From JBHENC01 sp046262295 (GTDB lineage Bacteria; Acidobacteriota; Blastocatellia; Pyrinomonadales; Pyrinomonadaceae): a DNA stretch of 64,000 nt. The notes beneath the pieces are model-generated. The model had not been told where the DNA came from. It did not search any database and was given only the letters and a program-made list of their open reading frames with translations. Position 1 is the stretch's first letter. Every line of letters begins with the position of its first letter. Position numbers and translations under genes: made by a program. The stretch is from the NCBI GenBank assembly GCA_046262295.1, contig JBHENC010000001.1, positions 558,001 to 622,000 of the forward strand, in the 5' to 3' direction. Below, piece after piece: positions 26,620 to 36,196 of this stretch.

Positions 26620-28950
26620 ATGCAGGAAGTAAAAAGAAAAAGAGTGACGATTGTCGGTTTGCGCGCGCGCCTGCCGCTCATCGGGCGTGTCATTGCGCTT
26701 ACAGCGCTCTTCGGCGGACTCCTCTTCGTCGGCGTCTCTTATTATCGCAATCGCAACTACAAGCCGTTTGTGATGATTCCGCAAGCGCCGGAATTATCAA
26801 AGCAGGTGAAGATGGTGGTTAACGGTTATGAGATGCGCAAGACCGAAGGCGACCGCGTGCGTCTGTGGCTCAAAGCCGCGCGCGATGTTACGTATTCGGA
26901 TGACCACCACGAATTGGAAGATGTGCAATTGAAAGTTTATCCGGCGACGGGCGATAAACCGGACGAGGTCAGTGCAGAGCGTGCTATGTATGACGCGGAG
27001 AAGGGGCTTGTCTCATTCAAGGGCGACGTTAATATAGACACGCGCAACAATTTGACGGCGAAGACGGATGTCGTCGTCTACAATCAAAAAACCGAAATAG
27101 CGGAAACCTCCGCGCCGCTCACTTTCGCCCGCGAAAATGTTTCCGGCCATTCGACGGGCGCAACCCTCGACGCCAAAAACAAACGGCTCGAACTACGCAG
27201 CAATGTCGAAATCACCGTTGTGCCGAACGCGAAACCAACCGCTTCAGCCAAAGCTAATGCGCGTTCGCGCCCCGTCACGATTCATGCCGCGCACGCGCTG
27301 TTCGATCAAGCAACGCTCAAGTTGAATTTTACGGGCAACGTCACCGCCGAACAGGAGCCCGACGTGATGAGCGGCGACACTCTCTCGGCGACGCTTAACG
27401 AGCAGAAGCATCTGCAAAAGATCGAGACGCGCGGCAACTCTTATTTGCGTTCGATGACCGTCGGGCGTGCTGCCGAAGTCCGTTCCGTTGATATGGACTT
27501 CTTCCTTGACGCGGATCAAAGATTGCAACGCGCGTCGGCCGCGCGCGACGTTCATGCGCGCAGCCTCGACGCCGATGCCGAAACTCAATTGAACGGCGCG
27601 AATAATCTGGAAGTGATCTTCGCGGCACAGAACGAACAGAATCTTCTGAAAGAGATGCGCACCGCCGGAGGCCGCTCTGTGTTGACGCTGGCTGCGCCGA
27701 AATCGCGCGCCGATGATCCGCGTGCCGCCAGTAAGCGGCTGACGGCTGATACCGTTAATCTTTACTGGCGTGCGACGGGACGCGACCTAGAGCGCGCCGA
27801 AGCCGTCGGCAACGCCGAACTATTCGTTGACCCGGTGCAAAAAAATGCGGCGGCGGATCGCAAAACTATTATCGCGCCGCGCTTCGACGGCGAGTTTTAC
27901 GACGCGGGGAATCTAGCGCGCAGCTTTACCGGAAGCGGCGGCGCGAAAGTCACCATCGAACCCGTGCAGCCTTCAGAAAATCGCGCGACCCGCACCCTGA
28001 CGGCGCAGAAAGTCGCGGCTCTCTTCACACGCGAAACACAGGATGTCGAGCGCGTGGATGCCGAAGGCGACGCGAGTTTTAACGAAGCGGATCGCAACGG
28101 GCGCGCCGCCGCAATGTCGTACACGGCAGTGGATCAACTCTTTCGTTTGCGCGGCGGCGAACCCGTCGTGTGGGATGCGCGCGCGCGGCTGAAGGCGACG
28201 GAGATTGATTCCGACGCCGCGCACAAAATCTCTTACGGCAGAGGCAAGACGACGACCACTTATTACAGTCAGGAACAGACGAACGGCGCGATGCCGTTTG
28301 CGAAAACTAAAAGCCCCGTCTTCGTCGTCGGCGACCGCGCAGAGCTTCAGCACACGACCGGCGTCGCCATCTTCACGGGCAATGCGCGCACTTGGCAGGA
28401 TGATAATTTCGTGCGCGCCGAACGGCTCACGATGTACCGGGACACCAAACGCCTCGATGCGGAAACGCGCGTGCAGAGTGCGCTATATCAATCGAAGTCG
28501 AAGAACACGAATGGCGCCAGCGAAAGCGTGCCGGTCTTTGCAACGGCAGATCGTATGTCGTATCAGGACACGGATCGAATGTTGCATTACGAAGGGCGCG
28601 TTGACGTTAAACAGGGTACGGATCGCGTCGTCAGCGAAGTGGCGGACGTGTTTTTGATGAAAGATAGAAACGAGCTTGAACGAAGCGTTGCGCAACGCGG
28701 CGTCGTGCTGACGCAACCCGGAAGGCGCGGCACGGGCGAATGGGCGCAGTACACCGCCGCCGATGAAACCTTTGTTCTCAAAGGCAACCCGGCGCACGTC
28801 GAAGACGCCGAGCAAGGGAATTCCGAAGCCGGACGCCTGACCGTTTACCTGCGCGAAAACCGCGTCGTATCCGACGACGAACGCGGCGGGCAAACGTCTG
28901 CCGGGCGCGTTCATTCAACGCATCGCATCCGCCAGCAAAAGCAGCCATGA
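26620..28950 (+). CDS. LptC/LptA-like fused LPS-export protein
   Basis: A 776-residue protein with a cytoplasmic N-terminus, one transmembrane helix (residues 21-43) and a long periplasmic beta-jellyroll region. Residues 50-200 resemble LptC (VNGYEMRKTEGDRV, and DVTYSD). Several OstA/LptA-type repeats follow (HAALFD-like, SGDTLSATLNEQ, VVGDRAELQH, FATADRMSYQDTDRMLHYEGRVDV). It would bridge the inner-membrane transporter to the outer-membrane translocon for LPS. Its stop overlaps the LptB start (ATGA), supporting a functional pair. Confidence 0.85.
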   Translation: MQEVKRKRVTIVGLRARLPLIGRVIALTALFGGLLFVGVSYYRNRNYKPFVMIPQAPELSKQVKMVVNGYEMRKTEGDRVRLWLKAARDVTYSDDHHELEDVQLKVYPATGDKPDEVSAERAMYDAEKGLVSFKGDVNIDTRNNLTAKTDVVVYNQKTEIAETSAPLTFARENVSGHSTGATLDAKNKRLELRSNVEITVVPNAKPTASAKANARSRPVTIHAAHALFDQATLKLNFTGNVTAEQEPDVMSGDTLSATLNEQKHLQKIETRGNSYLRSMTVGRAAEVRSVDMDFFLDADQRLQRASAARDVHARSLDADAETQLNGANNLEVIFAAQNEQNLLKEMRTAGGRSVLTLAAPKSRADDPRAASKRLTADTVNLYWRATGRDLERAEAVGNAELFVDPVQKNAAADRKTIIAPRFDGEFYDAGNLARSFTGSGGAKVTIEPVQPSENRATRTLTAQKVAALFTRETQDVERVDAEGDASFNEADRNGRAAAMSYTAVDQLFRLRGGEPVVWDARARLKATEIDSDAAHKISYGRGKTTTTYYSQEQTNGAMPFAKTKSPVFVVGDRAELQHTTGVAIFTGNARTWQDDNFVRAERLTMYRDTKRLDAETRVQSALYQSKSKNTNGASESVPVFATADRMSYQDTDRMLHYEGRVDVKQGTDRVVSEVADVFLMKDRNELERSVAQRGVVLTQPGRRGTGEWAQYTAADETFVLKGNPAHVEDAEQGNSEAGRLTVYLRENRVVSDDERGGQTSAGRVHSTHRIRQQKQP

Positions 28951-29753
28951 GCACATTGATCTCGGCAAGCGAAAACGAAACGCCGCGCATGGCCGCCGAT
29001 ACCGCGCATGGCGAGCGGCCGCCTGTCTCAACGGAGGCGCTCGTCGCCACGAATCTCGAAAAGTCTTACGGCAGGCGGCGCGTCGTTGACGGCGTTAATT
29101 TATACGTTGAACCCGGCGAAGTCGTCGGCTTGCTCGGCGCAAACGGCGCAGGGAAAACCACTACGTTCTATATGATAATCGGGCTTGAGCGGCCTGATCG
29201 CGGTTCGATTCGTCTCGGCAAGCGCGATATGACGAAGCTTCCGATGTACCTGCGTGCGCGTTTAGGCGTCGGTTATCTGCCGCAGGAGCCTTCCGTTTTT
29301 CGCAAGATGACGGCGGCGCAAAATATTCTCGCCGTGCTTGAAACACTCAAGATGAGGCGGCGCGAACGCTTCAAACGATTGGAAGAGTTGCTGGAAGAGT
29401 TCGGCATCGCGCACGTGCGCAACACGCGCGGCGATTCGCTCTCCGGCGGCGAACGACGACGCACGGAGATTGCGCGCGCGCTCGCCACCGACCCGCAATT
29501 TATTTTGCTCGATGAGCCGTTCGCCGGAATTGACCCGAAGGCGATTGACGATATACAGCGTTTGATTCTTTACCTGCGCGGGCGCGGCATCGGAATTTTA
29601 ATCACGGATCACAACGTGCGCGAAACCTTGGGCGTGACGGATCGCGCTTACATTATGGCCGACGGGCGCATCTTTCGCGCGGGCGCGCCGCATGAATTGA
29701 CGGAAGATGCGGAAGTGCGGCGGCTGTATCTGGGCGAAAAATTTCGTATGTGA
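28947..29753 (+). CDS. lptB: LPS export ABC transporter ATP-binding protein LptB
   Basis: A 268-residue ATPase. GANGAGKTTTFYMI is Walker A, PSVFRKMTAAQN the LptB-type Q-loop neighbourhood, LSGGERRRTEIARAL the signature, and FILLDEPFAGIDP Walker B, with the H-loop in ITDHNVRETL. It powers extraction of LPS from the inner membrane. A hydrophilic 30-residue N-terminal extension is unusual. It overlaps the LptC/A gene by four bases and precedes rpoN, as in many bacteria. Confidence 0.95.
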   Translation: MSTLISASENETPRMAADTAHGERPPVSTEALVATNLEKSYGRRRVVDGVNLYVEPGEVVGLLGANGAGKTTTFYMIIGLERPDRGSIRLGKRDMTKLPMYLRARLGVGYLPQEPSVFRKMTAAQNILAVLETLKMRRRERFKRLEELLEEFGIAHVRNTRGDSLSGGERRRTEIARALATDPQFILLDEPFAGIDPKAIDDIQRLILYLRGRGIGILITDHNVRETLGVTDRAYIMADGRIFRAGAPHELTEDAEVRRLYLGEKFRM

Positions 29754-29784
29754 AAGCGCCGAATTTCTACGCCTTGCGAATCAG

Positions 29785-29816
29785 TTGCGCGCAGCGGACG
29801 CAAAATCGGTTATAAT
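29785..29816 (+). promoter_or_regulatory. Sigma-70-like promoter candidate for rpoN
   Basis: TATAAT at 29811-29816 stands 78 bases before rpoN. TTGCGC at 29785-29790 is a weak -35 with a 20-base spacer. Confidence 0.4.
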
Positions 29817-29893
29817 CTCTCCCGGCGCAACACACGCGCAAAATTAAAACATCCCGACGAAAATTTTGATTCTCTTTATCAAGCAAACAGATA

Positions 29894-31492
29894 ATGTCCG
29901 TTAAGCTCACGACCAATCTTTCGCAGCGACTTGTGCTAACGCCCCAACTGCGCCAGCGCATCGAAATGCTGCAAATGACCACCATTGAATTAAGCGAATT
30001 GATTCAACAGCAATTGCTGGAGAATCCCATACTGGAGGAAGTTCACCAGCAGGAAGAAACGCGCGAGGTGGCCGAGACGTTGCTTGACCACACGGCGAGC
30101 ACCGAAGCTTCCGACACGGAGATTCTCCGCTCGAACGGCGCGGAACCGGGCGAACTCAACGGTGCGGCGGAAAACGGTGCGGGCGAGATGGATGCGCTCT
30201 CTTCTTATCTGGACGCGCCGGTGGACGCCGCGACGGAACACGATGCTACGGGAATCATCGAATCGGGCGACGATAGTGCGGCGGATGAAAGCTCGCGCGA
30301 TGCTTTCGAGGAGATAGATTTCGGGCGCGAGTTTCAGGACTATCTAGACCCCGGCTACAAAACGCAGGAGTTCGAGCACAGGGAAGACGGCCCGACCTTC
30401 GAGCAATTCCTGACGCGCGCGCCATCGCTCTCCGAACATCTCGCCTGGCAGCTGCACATGAGTCCGATTGAGGGCGCGGTCTGCGACGCCGCCGAAGTCG
30501 TAATCGGCAATCTGGACGGCGACGGGCGGCTGCTCGGAGTAACTAATGAAGAGATTGCGGCGCAGGGCAACTGGACGGAAGAGATCGTCGAAGAAGCGCG
30601 CCGGATTGTGATGCAGCTCGAGCCTGTCGGCTGCGGCGCGCGCGACGTGCGCGAATGCCTGCTCGTGCAACTTCAGGCGCGCGGAGAATGTGAACGGCTG
30701 GCAGCGCAACTCATACAGGATCACTTGCCGGAATTGCAGCAGCACAAGCTGCCGCATCTGGCAAAGGAACTCGGCACAAGCGTCGAGACGCTGCTTGACG
30801 AGCTAAAGCTCATACGCACGCTTGATCCGTATCCCGGCCGACGTTATTCGGTGGATGAACCGGTCTTAATCACGCCGGAAATCTATATCGAGAAACTCGA
30901 CGACGATTACATTATCTATTTCGCGGATGATGGCAGCCCGCGCCTGCGCATCAGCCAGAACTACCAGCAGATGCTAAAGCAGCCGGAAACGACCAAGGAA
31001 GCGCGCGATTTCATACGCGACAAGGTGCGTTCTGCCGTTGACCTTTTGCGCAACATCGAACACCGGCAGCAGACGATCTACAAAGTCGTCGAATGTATCG
31101 TGCAGCGCCAGCGCGAGTTTCTGGATAAAGGCGTGCAGTTCATCAAGCCGATGATGCTCAAAGATATCGCCGAAGATATCGGGATGCACCTTTCCACCAT
31201 CTCGCGCGTCGTCAATCGCAAATACGCGCACACGCCGCAGGGCGTGATAGAACTGCGGCGCTTCTTCACCGAAGGCATGATGAACGAAGACGGCGAAGAA
31301 ATTTCGACGCGCATTATTAAATTGAAGATCAAGAAATTGATTGAGGAAGAGGATTCTCACAACCCCATCACGGACGATCAGGTGGTGAAGATTCTGATTA
31401 AAGACGGCATCAAGCTGTCGCGCCGCACGGTCGCCAAATACCGCGATCAAATGCAAATACCGGGATCGCGCGAGCGCCGCGCCGTCGTCTGA
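29894..31492 (+). CDS. rpoN: RNA polymerase sigma-54 factor
   Basis: A 532-residue alternative sigma factor. The N-terminal glutamine-rich region I (QRLVLTPQLRQRIEMLQM) contacts activators, an acidic region II spans residues 50-150, the core-binding domain follows, and the C-terminal RpoN box reads SRRTVAKYRDQM. It needs an AAA+ activator; a candidate NtrC-type protein is encoded at 60826-62253. Genes for HPF, RapZ and PTS proteins follow, the classical rpoN neighbourhood. Confidence 0.97.
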   Translation: MSVKLTTNLSQRLVLTPQLRQRIEMLQMTTIELSELIQQQLLENPILEEVHQQEETREVAETLLDHTASTEASDTEILRSNGAEPGELNGAAENGAGEMDALSSYLDAPVDAATEHDATGIIESGDDSAADESSRDAFEEIDFGREFQDYLDPGYKTQEFEHREDGPTFEQFLTRAPSLSEHLAWQLHMSPIEGAVCDAAEVVIGNLDGDGRLLGVTNEEIAAQGNWTEEIVEEARRIVMQLEPVGCGARDVRECLLVQLQARGECERLAAQLIQDHLPELQQHKLPHLAKELGTSVETLLDELKLIRTLDPYPGRRYSVDEPVLITPEIYIEKLDDDYIIYFADDGSPRLRISQNYQQMLKQPETTKEARDFIRDKVRSAVDLLRNIEHRQQTIYKVVECIVQRQREFLDKGVQFIKPMMLKDIAEDIGMHLSTISRVVNRKYAHTPQGVIELRRFFTEGMMNEDGEEISTRIIKLKIKKLIEEEDSHNPITDDQVVKILIKDGIKLSRRTVAKYRDQMQIPGSRERRAVV

Positions 31493-31656
31493 GAAGCCTT
31501 CCGGCGAGTTGCTTTTGCAGGGCACGCGGGCTTATAAAGTCTTAGCTCTCGTTATAAAATTTTTCTGTCGGCCACCGGCAAAAGGAGCGCGCATCATGCG
31601 TTGCCTCTCTTTGCGCGTGCGCCGAAAAGTCATCATGGAAGGCAGGCTACTCACCG

Positions 31657-32196
31657 ATGGAGTTTGAATACACAGGGCGGCACGTTGACGTGACACCGGC
31701 GTTACGCAGCCATGTCGAAGATCACTTTCAAAAAATAGATCATATCTTTAACGATTCGACGGCGCGTGCGCACGTCATCATAGAGGTTGAGAAGAATCGT
31801 CAGATCGGCGAAATTCTGGTTCACTGGCGCGATCACACGTTGACCGCGACGGACACCAACGCCGATATGTATCAGGCTTTGACGCGCGCCATTGCGAAGA
31901 TTGAAAAGCAGGCGTTGAAGCTCAAAAAGAAGTTAATTGATCGCAAGCAGGGCGCGAAATCCGTCGCCTCGATTGCGCCGCAACCCGACGGGCAGGAAGT
32001 TTTAGAGGCAACGCCGCGTCCGCCGCGCATCGTCGCCGCACGTCGCTACGCCGTAAAACCCATGACGGCGGAAGAAGCGGCGTTGCAACTCTCGACCGCC
32101 GCCGATCAGTTCGTCGTCTTCCGCGACGCCGACACAGACCGTCTTGGCGTCCTCTACAAGCGTAAAGACGGCGACTTCGGTTTGATCGAACCTTAA
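31657..32196 (+). CDS. hpf: Long-form ribosome hibernation promoting factor
   Basis: A 179-residue protein. Residues 1-105 form the S30AE ribosome-binding domain (MEFEYTGRHVDVTPALRSH). A linker follows, and residues 125-178 form the C-terminal dimerisation domain (RRYAVKPMTAEEAALQL, and FRDADTDRLGVLYKRKDG). The long form pairs 70S ribosomes into 100S dimers in stationary phase. It lies between rpoN and rapZ. Confidence 0.95.
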   Translation: MEFEYTGRHVDVTPALRSHVEDHFQKIDHIFNDSTARAHVIIEVEKNRQIGEILVHWRDHTLTATDTNADMYQALTRAIAKIEKQALKLKKKLIDRKQGAKSVASIAPQPDGQEVLEATPRPPRIVAARRYAVKPMTAEEAALQLSTAADQFVVFRDADTDRLGVLYKRKDGDFGLIEP

Positions 32197-32246
32197 AGCT
32201 CGGCTGCTCAAGCAAATACCGGACAGGACTGCGAAGGGCGCGCTTA

Positions 32247-33182
32247 ATGGTTAAAAAAAAACAGCCTGCCGAAAGCGAGAGCGCGCCCGACATTCTGATT
32301 ATCACCGGCATGAGCGGCTCCGGGATGTCTTCGGCGACCAACGCTTTTGAAGATTTGGGATTCTTTTGCGTTGATAATCTGCCGATCACACTGCTTCCCA
32401 CCTTCGCACGCCTCGTTCAATCAAAGGAAGAAGACGAAGCGCGCATTGATCGCGCCGCGCTCGTGATGAATATCCGCGAGGGACATTTCCTTTCGGAGTT
32501 TGAAACACAGCTCACGGCTTTGCGCGCCGGTGGCTTGAGCGTCTACGTGCTTTTTCTGGAAGCGACGGACGAAGTCTTGCAGCGGCGTTTTTCTGAAACC
32601 AGACGCCCGCATCCGGCGGATAAAGGCGGCGGCCTCGTCGAAGCCATTGGCACCGAACGCGCGGCGATGGCGAATATACGCGCGCTCGCCGATCTCATCA
32701 TAGACACTTCGGATCACACCGTTCACACGTTGCGCCGTCTGCTTGTCGAACGATTCAGTCCCGACAATCAGGGCACGCCGATGCGCGTGCAGGTCTTGAG
32801 CTTCGGCCACAAATACGGTTCGCCGCGCGATGTCGAACTGCTGTTCGATGTGCGCCACTTACCGAACCCGTATTTCGTGCCGGAGTTGCACGACCTTTCC
32901 GGGCATGACCGGCGCGTTGTGGAATTTCTCAAATCGAAGCCCGAAGTTAGCGAAACCATCCGCCGTTTCAGCGAACTGCTCGATTATCTTCTGCCGCTTT
33001 ATAAACGCGAAGGGAAGTCTTATGTCACGGTGGGCATCGGCTGCACGGGCGGGCGTCATCGTTCGGTGATGATCGCCAATGCGCTTGCCGCGCGCCTGCG
33101 CCGCACGGGATTCGATGCGCAGGCCATGCACCGCGACGTTCGCAAAGCGAAGCGGCGTGCGACGAAAGCCACGACTGCCTGA
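32247..33182 (+). CDS. rapZ: RapZ-type nucleotide-binding RNase adapter
   Basis: A 311-residue protein of the RapZ/YvcJ family. Enterobacterial RapZ delivers small RNAs to RNase E; others bind nucleotides such as UDP-GlcNAc. The N-terminal P-loop reads GMSGSGMSS, so the Walker A lysine is Met (codon ATG where AAG is expected). CVDNLP, ETRRPHP and the C-terminal GCTGGRHRSV are intact. The neighbourhood hpf-rapZ-EIIA-HPr-EI is typical. Identity is sure; NTP binding by the P-loop is doubtful. Confidence 0.92.
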   Translation: MVKKKQPAESESAPDILIITGMSGSGMSSATNAFEDLGFFCVDNLPITLLPTFARLVQSKEEDEARIDRAALVMNIREGHFLSEFETQLTALRAGGLSVYVLFLEATDEVLQRRFSETRRPHPADKGGGLVEAIGTERAAMANIRALADLIIDTSDHTVHTLRRLLVERFSPDNQGTPMRVQVLSFGHKYGSPRDVELLFDVRHLPNPYFVPELHDLSGHDRRVVEFLKSKPEVSETIRRFSELLDYLLPLYKREGKSYVTVGIGCTGGRHRSVMIANALAARLRRTGFDAQAMHRDVRKAKRRATKATTA

Positions 33183-33216
33183 CGCGCGGCGGGCAACTCC
33201 GCAGAGAGGTTTACAG

Positions 33217-33681
33217 ATGGTTGACGAACCGGAAAAGAAAGAGACGACGGGAAGCGTCGCGGCGACGCGCAAAGTTGCCGGAGTGATCGTCACGCACGGT
33301 CATCTCGCCAATGAATTTCTCGCGGCTGCCGAGATGATCGTCGGCACTGCCGCACATATTACGGCCGTCTCCATCGGATGGCATGATGACGTTGATGCTG
33401 CGCACGAAGAGATCGAGCGGGCTATCACGCGCGTTTCGCAAGGCGGCGGCGTGTTGCTTTTGACAGATATGTTCGGCGGAACTCCGACCAATATCGCCGC
33501 GATGTTTCTCACCGAAGAACAAGTCGAAGTCGTCACCGGCGTTAATCTGCCGATGGTGATTAAGCTTGCCAGCCAGACGCAGAATGAATCGCTCGGCGAA
33601 GTTGCACGGCGTGTGCGCGATGAAGGGCGCGAAGGCATTTATCTCGCGGGCGATCTGCTTGCGCCGCGCAAAAAAGATTGA
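33217..33681 (+). CDS. PTS EIIA component, mannose type
   Basis: A 154-residue cytoplasmic phosphocarrier of the EIIA-Man (ManX N-terminal) family. His27 in IVTHGHL corresponds to the phosphorylated histidine; LLTDMFGGTPTN is the conserved loop. No EIIB/EIIC/EIID membrane genes adjoin, so a regulatory role is likely. ATG 33217 follows AGAGAGG. Its stop overlaps the HPr start as TGATG. Confidence 0.92.
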   Translation: MVDEPEKKETTGSVAATRKVAGVIVTHGHLANEFLAAAEMIVGTAAHITAVSIGWHDDVDAAHEEIERAITRVSQGGGVLLLTDMFGGTPTNIAAMFLTEEQVEVVTGVNLPMVIKLASQTQNESLGEVARRVRDEGREGIYLAGDLLAPRKKD

Positions 33682-33956
33682 TGATTCAGCAAAGCGTACA
33701 AGTCGTCAATCGTCTCGGATTGCACGCCCGTGCGGCGGCGCAGTTAGTACGCACTGCTTGCTGCTTTCGCTGTGCGTTGCGCCTTGAACGCATGGACGGA
33801 AGCGCGGAGGCCGACGCTAAATCAATCCTGAGCGTTCTGATGTTGGCCGCCTGTCGCGGCACAACTTTGCGTGCGACCGCCGACGGCATAGACGAGCGGG
33901 AAGCTCTGAACGCTTTGTCTAAACTTTTTGCCGACGGATTTGGAGAGGACGAATGA
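33681..33956 (+). CDS. ptsH: Phosphocarrier HPr
   Basis: A 91-residue HPr. His15 in LGLHARAA accepts phosphate from EI, and Ser48 in DAKSIL is at the place phosphorylated by HPr kinase in other bacteria. Three Cys (27, 28 and 31) near helix A's end are unusual. It overlaps both EIIA and EI, giving a tightly coupled operon. Confidence 0.93.
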   Translation: MIQQSVQVVNRLGLHARAAAQLVRTACCFRCALRLERMDGSAEADAKSILSVLMLAACRGTTLRATADGIDEREALNALSKLFADGFGEDE

Positions 33957-35758
33957 AAGCCTCCAGCAAAAGAGACGGAAACGCGCGGGTCGAAAGAACA
34001 TGGCGCGGTCTGGGCGTTTCCGACGGCGTCACTATCGGGCGCGTGCTGCGCATACACACGGGGACGCACCAAATCTTTCGCGCGACGCTTGACGAAAGCG
34101 AAGTCGAACGCGAAGTCAGACGCCTGCGCGCCGCCGTGCGCCTTGCGCGCCGCCAACTCAAGAGCGTCAAGATGCGCGCCGAAAAACGGCTCGGATCGGA
34201 TCAGGCGTATATCTTCGACGCGCATTTGCTGATGCTGGAAGATCGTAGGTTGCTGGACGAAATCGAGGGCTACATACGCCGCGAGCGCAGCAATGCTGAA
34301 TGGGCTGTGAAAGTAGCGACCGATCAATTGCTCGCCGTTTATTCCGAGATCAAAGACGCTTACCTGCGCGAGCGCGGCTCCGATATCGAAGACGTTGCGC
34401 GTCGCCTGATTGTTGCGCTAAGCGGTGAACAATCCGGTAATCGTCATTTAACCGAAGACGCTGTAATCGTGGCGGAAGATTTGTTGCCATCGGCGGCCGC
34501 CGAACTCGATTTCGATTACGCTCGCGCCATTATCACAGACGCCGGTGGCTGGACTTCGCATACGGCGATTATCGCGCGCGGCTTGAATGTTCCGGCCATC
34601 GTCGGCGTGCGCGATTTCTATCGCCATGCGCGTACCGGCGACCGCGTTGCCGTTGATGCGACGCGCGGCGAAATCACGCTGCATCCGACAGCGGCGACCA
34701 TCGAAAAATACGAAGCGACGAGCGCGCATACACGCCGCACACGTTTAGCCGAAGACGGCACGACGCACGCGCCAAAGCCTTGCGTCACGCTCGACGGCTT
34801 GCCGCTAACGCTCCGCGCCAATCTGGAACTACCCGCCGAGTTTGAAGGCGTGCGGCGGTTCGGTGCGCAGGGCATAGGGCTGTATCGTTCGGAATTTCTT
34901 TTGTCGTATCGCGGCATGATGCCTTCCGAAGACGAGCAGTGCCGGGCATATATCGAAGTCGTTAAGCTGGCGGGCAAAGACGGCGCGACGGTGAGATTCT
35001 TCGATCTCGGCGGCGATAAAGCGACGGGCACGATTAGTGAGACGGAACGCAACCCCGCGCTCGGTCTGCGCGCGATTCGCTATAGCCTGCGGCATGAGGA
35101 TATCCTGCGCACGCAGGCGCGCGCCGCCCTGCGCGCGGCGGCTCACGGGCGCTTGAGAATTGTTTTGCCGATGATCGCGGATGTCGCCGATGTGCGTCGT
35201 GCGCGGCGTGTGATTGATGAAGAAAGAGCGCGCCTTGCAATCGGAAAAATTGAAACGGGTGAGATGAAAATCGGTGCGATGATCGAGGTGCCTTCGGCGG
35301 TGTGGGTCGCCGAAAGCATCGCGCGCGAAGTAGATTTCTTCAGTCTCGGCACAAATGATCTGGTGCAGTATACGCTGGCCGTTGATCGCGGCAATGACGA
35401 AGCGGCAGAGTGGTTTCGTTCGCTTCATCCGGCAGTGCTGCAAAGCATCGCGCACGTGCTCAAGGCCGCGCATAACGCTTCGATTCCGGCCATTGTGTGT
35501 GGCGAAATGGCGGGCACTCCGGCTTATAACGCAGTTCTTCTCGGTCTGGGGGCGCGCGACTTCAGTATGAACGCCGCTTCGATTCCGCGCGTCCGGCGGA
35601 CGCTTGCCGCAATTTCTTTCAAGGATGCAGAGGCGATTGTCGCGGAGTGTCTGGCGTGTGACACGGCGGACGCCGTCGAAGAGATCGTGAGAGTCCGCTT
35701 CGGCGCGCATTGGCCGCAGCTTTTTCCGCCGGAAACCTTGCCGCCGCGCCGCATTTAA
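33953..35758 (+). CDS. ptsI: PTS enzyme I
   Basis: A 601-residue PEP-protein phosphotransferase. The HPr-binding helical domain comes first, then the phosphohistidine in TDAGGWTSHTAI (His203; Trp replaces the usual Arg of GGRTSH), and the PEP-binding TIM barrel with GGDKATG and the catalytic Cys in VCGEMAGTP. It starts the relay PEP to EI to HPr to EIIA. Overlaps HPr by four bases. No sugar permease is in the window. Confidence 0.95.
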   Translation: MKASSKRDGNARVERTWRGLGVSDGVTIGRVLRIHTGTHQIFRATLDESEVEREVRRLRAAVRLARRQLKSVKMRAEKRLGSDQAYIFDAHLLMLEDRRLLDEIEGYIRRERSNAEWAVKVATDQLLAVYSEIKDAYLRERGSDIEDVARRLIVALSGEQSGNRHLTEDAVIVAEDLLPSAAAELDFDYARAIITDAGGWTSHTAIIARGLNVPAIVGVRDFYRHARTGDRVAVDATRGEITLHPTAATIEKYEATSAHTRRTRLAEDGTTHAPKPCVTLDGLPLTLRANLELPAEFEGVRRFGAQGIGLYRSEFLLSYRGMMPSEDEQCRAYIEVVKLAGKDGATVRFFDLGGDKATGTISETERNPALGLRAIRYSLRHEDILRTQARAALRAAAHGRLRIVLPMIADVADVRRARRVIDEERARLAIGKIETGEMKIGAMIEVPSAVWVAESIAREVDFFSLGTNDLVQYTLAVDRGNDEAAEWFRSLHPAVLQSIAHVLKAAHNASIPAIVCGEMAGTPAYNAVLLGLGARDFSMNAASIPRVRRTLAAISFKDAEAIVAECLACDTADAVEEIVRVRFGAHWPQLFPPETLPPRRI

Positions 35759-36196
35759 CTGTAAACTTGCAGGGCACGGGCGAAACTCCGCCCCTTCACC
35801 CTACTTTTACGATCTTGGAATCCCATGCTTCAACTAAACAACGCCTTATGAATTCGAGGCCTAGTGTGGAAAATCGCTGCTTTTGCAAGCAAGTGACTCG
35901 TCTTCGGTGGCCGATTCCGGCGGAATTTATCGAAAAAAGATTTTTCAGGTCGCAGTCTGCAAGAAACGAGTGTTTCGTCATTTAATTCTAATAGAGTTGC
36001 GCGCGGTGTTTCCCGGCAAAATCGCGGCGCACAAGGATTTGAAAACGGATTCAGGAATCTTCGGAGTTTGAACGATGCCAAGATGTTCATGGTCGTTCTT
36101 GCGGAATTGAGATTCACGTAAACGCAAGGCGGCCTTGCCCGGTTGCCATGCGGCGCGTTGTTACACGTAAAGGGGAAGTAACGGAAAGAGTGCCTT
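35759..36196. other. 438-bp intergenic stretch
   Basis: No credible gene, tRNA or clear terminator was seen. The 3' part holds short hairpins (for example CAAGGC/GCCTTG near 36123) ahead of the export gene. A role as untranslated leader is possible but unsupported. Confidence 0.4.

Noticed and set aside
34829..35710. Long minus-strand frame (293 codons) across the enzyme I gene
   Set aside because: Same reason; enzyme I is certain on the plus strand.
36060..36196. GEMM-like words (ACGCAAGG, CCGGTTGCC) before the export gene, suggesting a cyclic di-GMP riboswitch
   Set aside because: The conserved GCAAA stem start and receptor-loop arrangement are not present in the right order; only hairpin fragments match.
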